A stretch of 64,000 nucleotides of DNA from a bacterium UBP4_UBA6127 (GCA_002428325.1 DIVR01000065.1:169977-233976); one strand, 5' to 3'. Positions 45,088 to 53,916 are shown, numbered from the stretch's first letter. The notes: generated by a model from the sequence alone, not told the origin. Made by a program: numbers and translations.

Positions 45088-46113
45088 TTATTTCTCCAAT
45101 CCCGGCAATTGCAGTTTTCCTTCATAGATATCCCGAATCACATCTTCGATCGAGGTCTCCTGGACCTCCACATCCCGGATAGGAAACTGTTTGAATAAAA
45201 TGGACATAGCATCCGATGCGCTTAGCTGATTCCGGTTAAAAAGCACTTCTCCCTGGTAAGGGTTCAGGGACTGATACTGGGATAACCCTTTTTCAATCAG
45301 TTCCGGGGTCAGGACAAAATCTGTCGGTGTTTTGTAGTCCATGACAATTTTCTGGGTCAGGACGCAGCGGTCCATCAGGGATTCCAATTTTCCATCATAC
45401 ATTTTCTTCCCATGGTCAATCAGGATAATCCGGGGACAGAGTTTTTCTATTTCATCCAGGTCATGGGTGGTCAACAGAATGGTCGTATGGGAAGTCTCGT
45501 TGAGATATTTGAGGAATTCCCGGATTCTGGATTTAGCCAGGACATCCAATCCGATGGACGGTTCATCCAGAAAAAGGATTTTAGGCTGATGCAACAATGA
45601 GGCGGTTAAATCACAGCGCATCCTCTGGCCCAGGCTGAGTTTTCTGACCGGGATATGGAGGAATTCGTCCAACTCTAATATCTCGCTGTACCGATTCAGT
45701 CTTTGTTTGAAAACAGCTTCTGGGATTTCATAGATTTTAGCCAGCAGCTTGAAGGATTCAATGACCGCAATATCCCACCAGAGCTGGGTCCTTTGCCCGA
45801 AAACGACCCCGATTTGAGTTACATACCGGCTGCGTTGCTTCCAGGGAATCAGCCCGGCTACTTTGATATCTCCCGAGGTGGGAGCCAAAATCCCCGTAAG
45901 CATTTTAATGGTTGTGGATTTACCGGCGCCGTTAGGCCCGATATAGCCGATAAATTCCCCTTCCTCGATTTGGAAGGAGATTTTATTGACGGCCATGACT
46001 TCCCGGTATTCCCGTTTAAAGAGGTTATAGAAAGCCCCTAAAACCCCTTCCCGGCGTTCGAAAGTCTTGAATGATTTGGTCAGTCCATTAACTGATATGA
46101 GTGGGTTAGCCAT
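45088..46113 (-). CDS. ABC-2 exporter ATP-binding protein (NatA-like)
   Basis: A 341-residue ATPase. Walker A is IGPNGAGKSTTIKMLTGIL, the Q loop is near VFGQRTQLWW, the signature is KLSLGQRMRCDL, Walker B is KILFLDEPSIGLD and the switch His is in LLTTHDLDEIEKL. About 100 C-terminal residues beyond the nucleotide-binding domain are family-specific. It is first of three tightly packed genes and powers the two ABC-2 permeases downstream. Confidence 0.95.
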   Translation of the reverse strand: MANPLISVNGLTKSFKTFERREGVLGAFYNLFKREYREVMAVNKISFQIEEGEFIGYIGPNGAGKSTTIKMLTGILAPTSGDIKVAGLIPWKQRSRYVTQIGVVFGQRTQLWWDIAVIESFKLLAKIYEIPEAVFKQRLNRYSEILELDEFLHIPVRKLSLGQRMRCDLTASLLHQPKILFLDEPSIGLDVLAKSRIREFLKYLNETSHTTILLTTHDLDEIEKLCPRIILIDHGKKMYDGKLESLMDRCVLTQKIVMDYKTPTDFVLTPELIEKGLSQYQSLNPYQGEVLFNRNQLSASDAMSILFKQFPIRDVEVQETSIEDVIRDIYEGKLQLPGLEK

Positions 46114-46132
46114 AATGATGTAAAATATCTAT

Positions 46133-46354
46133 ATGATTCTATCACTATTAAAAAGCCTTGGCCTGGATCGGATTGCCTTCTGGAAATCAGCTCCTTATGT
46201 TGCCTGGCGTCTGCATACAGCCTATGGGGTTCCCTCCGACCAGGGAATGATGGTAGCCCTGGTCTCCACTGCCCGAAAAATCGGATGGGCCAGAATGTTC
46301 AGGGATACCTATCATTTGGCCCGATGGCTCAAGGGTTTCAGGCACTGCCGATAA
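46133..46354 (+). CDS. Possible small protein, uncharacterised
   Basis: A 73-codon frame in the gap between the ABC operon and the long TPR/transglutaminase-like gene. The product MILSLLKSLGLDRIAFWKSA continues with a plausible amphipathic, Arg-rich helix (RKIGWARMFRDTYHLARWLK). The start is 20 nt from the divergent ATPase start and I see no Shine-Dalgarno, so it may be spurious. I recognise no family. Confidence 0.35.
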   Translation: MILSLLKSLGLDRIAFWKSAPYVAWRLHTAYGVPSDQGMMVALVSTARKIGWARMFRDTYHLARWLKGFRHCR

Positions 46355-46362
46355 TCCTTTTC

Positions 46363-49300
46363 TTACCGTTTGGATTTTTTCTTATCTTTTGAGGATTCTT
46401 TGGGTTTCATTTCTTTTTGTCCACTGAATCCTTCTTTCACCAGGGCGAAGGGTTGTTTTTCCACCGCATCGATTTTCTGGCAGAAATCCCTGAAAGCGGG
46501 AAAATCTTTCACTTCGATTTTCAGTTCAGGGATCAGGGCAGAACGGCGGACCCGCCATTGGCCGGTTTCAGGTGAATCCCATTGCAGCTGATAACTCCCG
46601 AAAGGTGAGAAATCCGTTAAGGTATCAGGGATACGGGCCAGTTTCCATCCTTCAGGGATTTTGATGTTAAGTTCAAAATCATTATGGACAATGGAATCTT
46701 TTATCACCATGGGATAGACCCGTTGGGCTCCTGAGACATATCTTCCCAGGTAAAGTTTATTGTCTACCGGATTAAAGACATATCCTTCCGGGGTAGCGGT
46801 CAGCAAGGTTTCTGAAGACCCCCGGAATGATAACCCCAGTGGCTGTCCCGGTTCATCCATATCGATCCACCCGATCGTATCCACCGAGAGTCCCGGGAAT
46901 AACCGGTTCACTTCTTCATCCATAATCCGTTTTTTCTTATTAGGGTCCTGGCAGATATCCCGAAGATAAGTTGACATCTCTCCCTGATATAGGATTTCAC
47001 CTTCAATCTGGCATTTCCCATCCGGTTGAATGTCCAGGCTGAGCCGATGTTCATTATTCGGCTGAGTATCTTTGAGGTCAGGCAGGACCATGAATCGGCC
47101 CGGATTCCCGGTCAGCTGGATAGCTTCTTTTCCCTGCAGGTTTTCACTGAGAAGTCCCGCCTTTCGGTATTGGGACCCTAAATCCAGATATTCAATGCCT
47201 TCGGGGTGAGTGGGCAGGTAAATCAGGTATCGGCTGAAAAGCCCCGGAAGGGGGATTCCTGCTTCATTGGGAAGCTGTTCCCCGGTGGCAACCAGCAATA
47301 ATTCATTCTTAACTTTCATGAGGTCCAGCAAGGCTTTTGCCAAAAGGGTCTTATCTTGGACCGAACCCACCCCCATTAATAAGGTATCGGTTACGGTTCC
47401 CCCGGTGCCTCTGCCGGATACGATTTTCCGGGTAACAAACTGATAGACCGCCTGAATTTTCTCATTCTCAGTGGATAGTCCCTGAGACAGTTCCAGGGCT
47501 TTGGCATTCAGCCAGTAACCGGCATCTGTTTTGACCCTGTATTCTTCCAGGGCAGGAAGATACTCAGCTTTCCAGTCAGGATAAGTGGAGACCAATACAT
47601 TGGCTGCTACCTCTTTCAGTTCCGGCATCAGAGGCTCTTCTTTGATTCCGGGACTGGCCTTCTTTTCCCATTGATAGGTTTTCCAGCCGGGATGGGAGGC
47701 CCAGTCCTTGAGGGTTCCTTGGAAATCATCCGGATAAACCCGGTATTTAAAATCCAGTCCCTGGGGAAGGAGATAGGTTACCCTGGAAAGGGCCATCGGG
47801 TCTTCTTTCTCCTGGAAGTAATAGATTCCATAATTGTAATTATTACCCGGACGGCTGCCGGCATTATCAGTAAAGGTATAACAATAATCCAGCACCGCGT
47901 CTTCTTCCACCGCATACATGGAAAGGGTCTTTCCGGCTCCGGTCTGAGTCACCTGGGTGGGGTAATAGGTCTTGCCGTCTTTGCCTAAAGTCCTGGCGAA
48001 AATCAGTCTGGCGCCGGGAGGGATGCTGATTTCCTCAAATTTCCCCCGGCCTTCTTTATTCATGATTTTAACGGCCTGATGAATCATATTCAGGGAACTG
48101 CCATCCTGATTATATTGGGTAACCATCAAGTCCAGCAGATAAATAACGGCGGCTCGGGGATATTGAGCCGTATCATATCCGGTGGTATCGACTGATTCCA
48201 GGGGTATATCAAATTCCTGGTAAAAAGGCGGGGCTAAATTAAGCCGATGGATTCTTTCATACAGGTCATCCCTGTCCGGGGCAAGGCTGGATGCTTTTTC
48301 CAGATATTGGAGGGCCAGAGTGGTATTCACCTCCAGCAGGGCAATATCAGCCAGCTTCTCATATCCCAGGGGTTGGCTGGGATTCAGTTTGACTGCCGCC
48401 TCAAAATAATTCCCCGCTTGGGTTGGGTTCCCTTCCTTGAGGGCATAATCTCCCTGAATGATTTTATCCAGGAAAGAAAGGGGTAATCCCTCCAGATAAG
48501 CGGCTAATAATTTGGCCGCTTGGGGATGTTTGCCCTGGTTATCGAGGCATCTCCTTAAATCATCCATGGATTTACGGTCGGATTTGTCGAGTTGCCGGGA
48601 TTCGGCATATAATCTTTCGGCTTCGGGTTCCAGGCCTGCATTGGATTTGATATCCGCCAGCATCTGGTAAGCTTGCCGATAGGCAGGGTTTCTGGAAGTC
48701 GCCAGGCTGAAAGCCTTTTCGGCTTCCTGATTCCAGCTTTTCAGTTTATAGATTTCCCCTTTCAAAGCCGGGGCTAAAAAAGTCGCAGGAGCCTGGGACT
48801 CCAGGTGGGCGGCATATTCCAGCGCGGTATCATATTGTTTCTGGAAAAGGTAACTCCAGCCCAAACCCAGGCTGGCTCCGGGCAGGCTGGAATCCATGGA
48901 TAGGGCGGTATCAAAGAGTTCCCGGGCCTGATTGGAATATCGGGCTGAGGACATCGGTTGCCGGGAGACTTCCCGGAAATAGAGTTCACCCCGGTGTAGT
49001 TTCAGATAGCCCCATTGGGGATATTGGTTTTCTAAATCCAGGAAAATTGATTCGGCCTGCCGGCTCCATCCATAATATTTGGCATAAAACCCCTGCAGGA
49101 GTTTTCCCGGCAGCTGGGGGGATTCTTTGGATTCAAAACTGAAAGGAGGAATCTCTTGTTGAGTGGCGGATTGGACAGCATCCATAGAGGGATAAGCCAC
49201 TTTATTGATATCCTTATCCGAGGCTTTCAGTGAAGTGAATTTGAGGGGGATTCCCTGATTGTTCAATAATTGCAGTTTAAAAGACCGGTCCCCTCGGCTG

Positions 49301-50196
49301 TCAGCAATTTTCAGGACGATATAATTGACACCTTTATTAAGATGTATCGGGCTCCAGGTATAATCTGAGGGAGCCAAATTTGAAAGGTCTCTGAGGATAG
49401 TCGTTTTTCCATTGACCCAGACTCTGAGAGGGTTGTTGCTTTTAATCCCCATCCATCCCTGGTTGGATTCCGGGAGTTGGATTCTTCCGGCCAGATAAAG
49501 AGTCCCCCGAGTCGGGTAAATCCAGGAATCAGGATCCATTCTTCCCTCCGGGAAAGCCTCTCCCACCGGGGACCGGGCAACTTTTCTTCCCCAGCCCTGA
49601 TATTGGGATTGATTCATATCCTCTTCAGGGTAAAACCTTTCCCTTAAATCAGCGGACCCATATTTGCCAAAGGGGCCCAGGATGAAATCCCAGTCCGTCA
49701 GGTAACCCATGTTCCCCTGGAGGGTTTTGGCTTTGGCTGTTTCTCCCCGGGCCAGGTAGAGTTCCTGAAGTTCTTCCGAAAGCCGGGTTTTCAAATAAGC
49801 CGATTCTGGCAGATTCTTTTTATAAGAAGTTAAAATCTTCTCTAAGGTTGGGAGGCTGGACCTACTTTCCGGGGTGGAATATTTGAATTCCGAAAACAGG
49901 CAGAACAAGGCTTCATTAGCAGGGTTTTCGGGCTGATATTCCAGGGCCTGCCGGAAATATACCATGGCTTTGCCATGCTGGCCTTTTTTGAGTTGCAGGA
50001 TAGCTTCTCCTATCAGATTGTCGTATCCCTTAGATTGGGCTGATTGGAAAGCAGTTTCGGCGGCGGTATCATCCTGACCGGTGAGATAATTCCAGCCATT
50101 TTTTTCGGCTGATACAGGTTCACTGGTTGAGGCAATACCCCCTACCAGTAACAGAAGAATAATAAATTGAATGAGATAACCTTTAAGTGTAATCAT
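46363..50196 (-). CDS. TPR / DUF3857 / degenerate transglutaminase protein
   Basis: A 1277-residue secreted protein with an N-terminal signal-like helix (FIILLLLVGGIASTSEPVSA). TPRs lie at about 35-110 and 385-625, around a beta-sandwich-like region (about 215-310: FLAGRIQLPE-like, then PLRVWVNGKTTILRDLSNLA). DUF3857 covers about 660-850 (LNMIHQAVKIMNKEGRGKFE). The transglutaminase-like part (about 905-1010) reads GVGSVQDKTLLAKALL where GDCKDK is expected, so the nucleophile Cys is Val. The usual His region reads FSRYLIYLP. It is likely a binding or scaffolding protein in the periplasm. Confidence 0.85.
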   Translation of the reverse strand: MITLKGYLIQFIILLLLVGGIASTSEPVSAEKNGWNYLTGQDDTAAETAFQSAQSKGYDNLIGEAILQLKKGQHGKAMVYFRQALEYQPENPANEALFCLFSEFKYSTPESRSSLPTLEKILTSYKKNLPESAYLKTRLSEELQELYLARGETAKAKTLQGNMGYLTDWDFILGPFGKYGSADLRERFYPEEDMNQSQYQGWGRKVARSPVGEAFPEGRMDPDSWIYPTRGTLYLAGRIQLPESNQGWMGIKSNNPLRVWVNGKTTILRDLSNLAPSDYTWSPIHLNKGVNYIVLKIADSRGDRSFKLQLLNNQGIPLKFTSLKASDKDINKVAYPSMDAVQSATQQEIPPFSFESKESPQLPGKLLQGFYAKYYGWSRQAESIFLDLENQYPQWGYLKLHRGELYFREVSRQPMSSARYSNQARELFDTALSMDSSLPGASLGLGWSYLFQKQYDTALEYAAHLESQAPATFLAPALKGEIYKLKSWNQEAEKAFSLATSRNPAYRQAYQMLADIKSNAGLEPEAERLYAESRQLDKSDRKSMDDLRRCLDNQGKHPQAAKLLAAYLEGLPLSFLDKIIQGDYALKEGNPTQAGNYFEAAVKLNPSQPLGYEKLADIALLEVNTTLALQYLEKASSLAPDRDDLYERIHRLNLAPPFYQEFDIPLESVDTTGYDTAQYPRAAVIYLLDLMVTQYNQDGSSLNMIHQAVKIMNKEGRGKFEEISIPPGARLIFARTLGKDGKTYYPTQVTQTGAGKTLSMYAVEEDAVLDYCYTFTDNAGSRPGNNYNYGIYYFQEKEDPMALSRVTYLLPQGLDFKYRVYPDDFQGTLKDWASHPGWKTYQWEKKASPGIKEEPLMPELKEVAANVLVSTYPDWKAEYLPALEEYRVKTDAGYWLNAKALELSQGLSTENEKIQAVYQFVTRKIVSGRGTGGTVTDTLLMGVGSVQDKTLLAKALLDLMKVKNELLLVATGEQLPNEAGIPLPGLFSRYLIYLPTHPEGIEYLDLGSQYRKAGLLSENLQGKEAIQLTGNPGRFMVLPDLKDTQPNNEHRLSLDIQPDGKCQIEGEILYQGEMSTYLRDICQDPNKKKRIMDEEVNRLFPGLSVDTIGWIDMDEPGQPLGLSFRGSSETLLTATPEGYVFNPVDNKLYLGRYVSGAQRVYPMVIKDSIVHNDFELNIKIPEGWKLARIPDTLTDFSPFGSYQLQWDSPETGQWRVRRSALIPELKIEVKDFPAFRDFCQKIDAVEKQPFALVKEGFSGQKEMKPKESSKDKKKSKR

Positions 50197-50304
50197 AATA
50201 AATCATCGTTTCATATCTGTGGGAGGCTGTCAAGAATAGAGAAGAAACCCAATCGATGAAAGCATGATTTGACAGATATATGTGGGGGATATGGGGTCTA
50301 GAGT

Positions 50305-50464
50305 TCAGTCGTGGCAGGGGACCCCCCTGCTGTTTTAAGTTTTTCCCCCTCCTCAGATGAGGAGGGGGTTGGGGGGTGGTGTTGAGCTTTTATGTATTTT
50401 TCAATAAACAGAATAAGACTGGAAATGTCCCCCCTTATTTCTTCCTTTTTGACAGCTGTCAAAA
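50305..50464. repeat. Hairpin-rich repeat unit A1
   Basis: Order of parts: GTCGTGGCAG; hairpin 1 GCAGGGG-ACC-CCCCTGC (50314-50330); hairpin 2 CCCCCTCCTCA-GA-TGAGGAGGGGG (50345-50368); GTGGTGTTGAGCTTTTATG; AAGACTGGAAATG; and the palindrome TTTTGACAGCTGTCAAAA (50447-50464). Linker GGGGATCTTTGGCAGACCC joins it to A2. Confidence 0.9.
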
Positions 50465-50499
50465 GGGAAGAGGGGGATCTTTGGCAGACCCTGCTTTTT

Positions 50500-50652
50500 C
50501 AGTAGTGGCAGGATACCATCCTGCTGTTTTTAAGTATTTCCCCCGCCTCAGATGAGGAGGGGGCAGTGGGGGTGGTGTTGAGCTTTTATGTATTTTCCAA
50601 TAGACAGAATAAGACTGGAAATACACCCCCTCCTTTTTGACAGCTGTCAAAA
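50500..50652. repeat. Hairpin-rich repeat unit A2
   Basis: Same order as A1, but hairpin 1 is GCAGGAT-ACC-ATCCTGC, in which both arms have changed and pairing is kept. Hairpin 2 has a CCCCCGCCTCA left arm. It ends in the 18-bp palindrome (50635-50652). Confidence 0.9.
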
Positions 50653-50700
50653 CTTCGCCCCCCATTTCTTTTGACTGGAAAACGGGTGGGGAAACCTTAT

Positions 50701-50748
50701 AAAAAAAAGAGGCCGGGGATTTCATCTTCCGAGGATGAAATTCCGGCC
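50701..50748 (-). terminator. Intrinsic terminator of the HEAT-repeat gene
   Basis: On the minus strand a long stem (GGCCGGAATTTCATC with near-complement GATGAAATCCCCGGCC) has a 7-nt loop and is followed by TCTTTTTTTT. It lies 55 nt after the HEAT gene stop. Confidence 0.88.
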
Positions 50749-50803
50749 AAGGGCCAAAGGATCCCTGTTTTATTGCTGATTGATTAGTCGCAGTTGAGTA
50801 TTT

Positions 50804-51436
50804 TTATACGGCCATTGCCAGCCGGGTTTCCTGGGAAACTCCGGGAGAAAGAGGAAGGGTTTCCCCATAAAGTCCCCAAAATTCCCTGGCTTTTCGCCGA
50901 TTACCTTCACTGGAGCCATTTACAGCGGCCCATTTCAAGGTGGCAACCACTTCCGGCCCCTCCCAGTAAGAGAGGGATTGCAGGGCATGGAACTGGTCGG
51001 CTGAGGTCTTTTCCCGAATGACCCAGGTGAGAGTCCTAATAATCAGTTCCCCCTGATTTTCAGGGAAATTGGTCAGGCAATAACAAAGAAGGCATCGATT
51101 TCTCTCATCCGTTCGAACCATTCGGGCCAGTTTCGGCAAAATCTGAGGGAATTGTCCTCCCCCTAATGCCTGAATGGCATAGGTTCTAAACTTTTCATTG
51201 GGATGGTCCAGATATTTCTCCAATTCAGGAATAAAAATTGGAAAGGATTTGGAATCAGAGATATAACCCAGCAAATTGAGGACATCACCAATATACTCTG
51301 GTTTATTATTCTGGGTTAAGGCCTGTTTCCAGAGCCTCCAATGCCTGGCTATCATGCTGACGGCAAAATCATTATTAACCTCGATCATCTGATTAATTTC
51401 TTCAATCACTTCCCGGATTTTTTGTTCCTTGTCCAT
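50804..51436 (-). CDS. HEAT-repeat protein
   Basis: A 210-residue all-helical protein. Repeats such as PEYIGDVLNLLGYISDSKSF, EKFRTYAIQALGGGQFPQIL and ADQFHALQSLSYWEGPEVVA have the paired-helix spacing of HEAT/armadillo units. There is no signal peptide, so it is probably a cytoplasmic protein-binding scaffold. It is transcribed alone and ends in a strong terminator. No specific function can be assigned. Confidence 0.75.
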   Translation of the reverse strand: MDKEQKIREVIEEINQMIEVNNDFAVSMIARHWRLWKQALTQNNKPEYIGDVLNLLGYISDSKSFPIFIPELEKYLDHPNEKFRTYAIQALGGGQFPQILPKLARMVRTDERNRCLLCYCLTNFPENQGELIIRTLTWVIREKTSADQFHALQSLSYWEGPEVVATLKWAAVNGSSEGNRRKAREFWGLYGETLPLSPGVSQETRLAMAV

Positions 51437-51604
51437 TATGGACCTCCTGATGTTGCTTTTGATTCTTGGAACCCGATCTCTTATCTTTCGGTTTCCATAT
51501 ATATAGACGGGTCCATCGAAACATTTCTTACAAAATTTTCAAAAATAATTAAATTATTTTGTAAATCATTGATTCTATTGGGTTATATTTATGTATTGAG
51601 TTGC

Positions 51605-52159
51605 CTATTCCTGGGGTGATAACCCCGAAGAAGGGGGACTCCCGGTTGATTTAAGGGAACTGAACCATGACTTAATATAATAGGTGTACCCAATCAAGGG
51701 AGATTTGCCTGTGGCGGCCTGGTTCCAGGCCTGCCTGAGTTCCGGGGTTTCCTGATGCCAGGCTGAGTCAGCCTGTTTCAACCTTTCCCGTTGCAATAAC
51801 TGGGAGGGAGTTTTAGGGTCTTTCGGACGGACCCATTTTCGAGTATATGCAGAACGTTTCCCGGTCTGCCGGACATAGACCAGGAGACCGGCATCCGGCC
51901 AATCGAATTTTCCGGATGCGCCCATCGACCCCAGGGGATATTGATTCAGGGTGATTATCCCCTTCAAGGCAAAATGGGTGGAAAACAAATTCCCTCCCGA
52001 TTTACGAATCCATCGGGACAGGCTGGCCGCATAGGAATCTGAATATCCATTTCTGAGTAATCCTTCCTTCATATCAGATTCCATCCTGAGGAGGGCTTTC
52101 TCCCAGGGAATCTGGACTTTTACAGTCCCTTGATTCATTTGACTCCTATCCTTTTTCAT
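51605..52159 (-). CDS. Uncharacterised protein, possible phage-type repeat motif
   Basis: A 184-residue basic protein of unknown function. The C-terminal half contains WVRPKDPKTPSQLLQRERLK and WHQETPELRQAWNQAATGKS followed by GYTYYIKS. That Pro-rich, aromatic pattern (x-P-x-T-P-x-Q, W...L...W) is common in small phage-related and surface proteins. No membrane helix is visible. GGAG lies 7 nt before the ATG. It is flanked by the HEAT gene and a pilin gene. No other phage genes are nearby. Confidence 0.65.
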   Translation of the reverse strand: MKKDRSQMNQGTVKVQIPWEKALLRMESDMKEGLLRNGYSDSYAASLSRWIRKSGGNLFSTHFALKGIITLNQYPLGSMGASGKFDWPDAGLLVYVRQTGKRSAYTRKWVRPKDPKTPSQLLQRERLKQADSAWHQETPELRQAWNQAATGKSPLIGYTYYIKSWFSSLKSTGSPPSSGLSPQE

Positions 52160-52202
52160 CCTCTTTCTCCTTCATTTTTGAATTAAATGATTTAGGGAAT
52201 TG

Positions 52203-52231
52203 AACCCAGCCTGATACCATCCGCCTGGGTC
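52203..52231. repeat. Dispersed hairpin, diverged inverted copy
   Basis: Read on the minus strand this is GACCCAGGCGGATGGTATC followed by AGGCTGGGTTC. It matches the 8021/20547 hairpin with a few changes that lengthen the loop. It lies upstream of the pilin gene at 52435. Confidence 0.6.
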
Positions 52232-52332
52232 TTCTTCCAGAACTGATTCTGAATCAGGGGAAAGGAGGGAAGGTGTCAATCAAAGCTTAGACGGTACTGA
52301 CTGGCGGGATGAGGCTCAGAAATTTATTTTTA

Positions 52333-52363
52333 TTGACAGGGGGAAGGCTTTAAAGAATAATAT
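52333..52363 (+). promoter_or_regulatory. Candidate promoter for the third pilin gene
   Basis: TTGACA (52333-52338) and TAATAT (52358-52363) with 19-nt spacing, longer than ideal. There is no sigma-54 motif here, unlike the pilin gene at 29.8 kb. Confidence 0.35.
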
Positions 52364-52434
52364 GAGGATTGTTTCAGACCCTGAACTTATGAACCTTGGG
52401 ATAATGTTTTAACAAAAGGGGGTGAGATAAGTTT

Positions 52435-52986
52435 ATGCGTAGATCTAAACATGGTTTTACCTTGATTGAATTATTGATTGTTGTGGCAATCATTGCGATT
52501 CTGGCAGCGATTGCGATTCCCAATTTTCTGGCGGCCCAGGTCCGGGCAAAAGTCTCTCGGGCCAGGGGTGAATTAAGAACGGTGGCGACTGCATTAGAGT
52601 CTTATTATGTTGATAATAATTATTACCCACTGACCACAGAGAATCCTGAACCTTCCGGAATTATTCCCATTTCGGTCAGCACTCCGATTGCCTATTTATC
52701 CTCAGCCAGGCCGGTTGACCCCTTTAAACAGCCAGGCACCGATCCCGACCAGCAGATTTATACGTACCATAACCTGATTTGGGATGTCTATTCAGCTACT
52801 TACCAGAATGCTTATGGCCAGTGGCGGATGTGTTCCATCGGGCCGGATGCCGAGTATTGGAATACTCGGCCCCGAGTGATGGATTGGCGGCATGTCATGG
52901 AATATGACCCCACCAATGGGACAGTAAGCTTTGGTAATATCTGGCGTTCCCAGAAACATCCGGATGCCTATGAGTGGAAACCTTAA
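52435..52986 (+). CDS. Type II secretion/pilin-like protein (GspG-like)
   Basis: A 183-residue prepilin. The short leader MRRSKHG precedes FTLIELLIVVAIIAILAAIA with Glu at +5, then NFLAAQVRAKVSRARGELRT and the GspG-like ALESYYVDNNYYP. The globular part has YLSSARPVDPFKQPGTDP and a Trp/Tyr-rich C-terminal region, typical of pseudopilins that some phyla carry in large numbers. A GGGGGTGA ribosome-binding site lies about 10 nt before the ATG. It stands alone, with a hairpin after the stop. Confidence 0.92.
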   Translation: MRRSKHGFTLIELLIVVAIIAILAAIAIPNFLAAQVRAKVSRARGELRTVATALESYYVDNNYYPLTTENPEPSGIIPISVSTPIAYLSSARPVDPFKQPGTDPDQQIYTYHNLIWDVYSATYQNAYGQWRMCSIGPDAEYWNTRPRVMDWRHVMEYDPTNGTVSFGNIWRSQKHPDAYEWKP

Positions 52987-52994
52987 TACCTATT

Positions 52995-53028
52995 CTGGAG
53001 GAATTTTATCTTGATAAGGTTCCTCCAG
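52995..53028 (+). terminator. Hairpin after the third pilin gene
   Basis: A 9-bp stem CTGGAGGAA/TTCCTCCAG with a 16-nt loop starts 8 nt after the stop. A pyrimidine-rich tail follows, but not a continuous T-run. Confidence 0.5.
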
Positions 53029-53050
53029 ACCTCTTCCTGATTCTTCACTT

Positions 53051-53068
53051 TTTTGACAGCTGTCAAAA
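53051..53068. repeat. Solo copy of 18-bp palindrome TTTTGACAGCTGTCAAAA
   Basis: Perfect copy between convergent genes, 4 nt from the DUF2867 stop, without the rest of the repeat unit. Flanking T and A runs extend the pairing to TTTTTTGACAGC/GCTGTCAAAAAA, so here it could also act as a bidirectional terminator. Confidence 0.85.
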
Positions 53069-53072
53069 AAAA

Positions 53073-53612
53073 TCAATCTTTCCCGGAACTCAGATCCCTG
53101 GCCAGCTTTTTCATTAACGTTCTAACAATCAACTGATGGAAAGGTTTTACCGGGAAAAAATATAATTTACCCCAGGGATTATTATAATGAACCAGGGTAG
53201 AAGAATAGACATATCCAGGTTTACCCATACCTGAAGGTTTTTCCCATCGGATGGATGTCCAGAAATCCAGATGTTTATCAGGTTCTCCGGTGACAATTTC
53301 TTCCTCATTCCTGGAAATAACAGTAAAAATCACAGCTTTATCCCCGGGTTTATAAGGGGAAAGGGGAGCCTGTTGATTCTGTAAATCTCCCCCTTTTACC
53401 CCAAAAGGTTTCATCAGAAGGTTCCTGAACCTTAATAATCCTCTCACCCATCCGGGAGAATAGGTGAAAAACCGGGTAGCAATCTGGTCCACACTCAAAT
53501 CTTCCTGAGTCCTGATTTCCACCTGGTAACAATCAAGATAATCAATTCTTTGGGAATATTGGTTCATTAGGGAAAAACCGGGTAAGGGAACGGATTTAAT
53601 CATAGGTCTCAT
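53073..53612 (-). CDS. DUF2867 family protein
   Basis: A 179-residue protein matching the DUF2867 pattern: YSPGWVRGLLRFRNLLMKPF, EEEIVTGEPDKHLDFWTSIR, then TLVHYNNPWGKLYFFPVKPF and HQLIVRTLMKKLA at the end. The domain sometimes occurs fused to NAD-binding SDR proteins, but here it stands alone. Function is unknown. An ATG three codons further in (53603) is an alternative start. It is convergent with the third pilin gene. Confidence 0.8.
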   Translation of the reverse strand: MRPMIKSVPLPGFSLMNQYSQRIDYLDCYQVEIRTQEDLSVDQIATRFFTYSPGWVRGLLRFRNLLMKPFGVKGGDLQNQQAPLSPYKPGDKAVIFTVISRNEEEIVTGEPDKHLDFWTSIRWEKPSGMGKPGYVYSSTLVHYNNPWGKLYFFPVKPFHQLIVRTLMKKLARDLSSGKD

Positions 53613-53707
53613 TGAAATGGGTATCCTGTTTAATAATTATTAGTTTGGTATAAATTATTACATCCTCTCTTCCAATAAGGGAATATCCCTGACTCCTCTC
53701 TTCTTCC

Positions 53708-53725
53708 TTTTGACAGCTGTCAAAA
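53708..53725. repeat. 18-bp palindrome copy preceding tandem repeats
   Basis: A perfect TTTTGACAGCTGTCAAAA followed by the linker that introduces unit B1. It marks the left edge of the larger tandem block. Confidence 0.85.
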
Positions 53726-53759
53726 AGGAAATGCGTGTCCTTTGACAGCCCTTACTTTT

Positions 53760-53916
53760 CAGTCGTGGCAGGGGACTCCCCTGCAGTTTTTGTTTTTCCC
53801 CATCCTCAGATGAGGAGGGGGTTGGGGGGTGGTGTTGAGCTTTTATGTGTTTTCCTATAGACAGGATAAGACTGGAAATGCCCTCCCTCATTTCTCCTTT
53901 TTGACACCAGTCAAAA
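53760..53916. repeat. Hairpin-rich repeat unit B1
   Basis: Hairpin 1 is GCAGGGG-ACT-CCCCTGC (53768-53784). Hairpin 2, GTGGTGTTGAGC, AAGACTGGAAATG and a diverged palindrome (TTTTGACACCAGTCAAAA, 53899-53916) follow. The linker AGGGTAGTCTAGGTCTAA leads to B2. Confidence 0.9.

Larger units (their letters stand above)
50197..50803. other. Non-coding region with two hairpin-rich repeat units
   Basis: Holds repeat units A1 and A2 (listed separately) and the HEAT gene terminator. A minus-strand frame at 50459-50725 is rejected as repeat-derived. No other gene is visible. Confidence 0.7.

Noticed and set aside
51605..52159. Prophage remnant around the 184-residue hypothetical protein
   Set aside because: Only one protein has a weak phage-like motif. 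There is no integrase, structural gene or attachment-site pair nearby.
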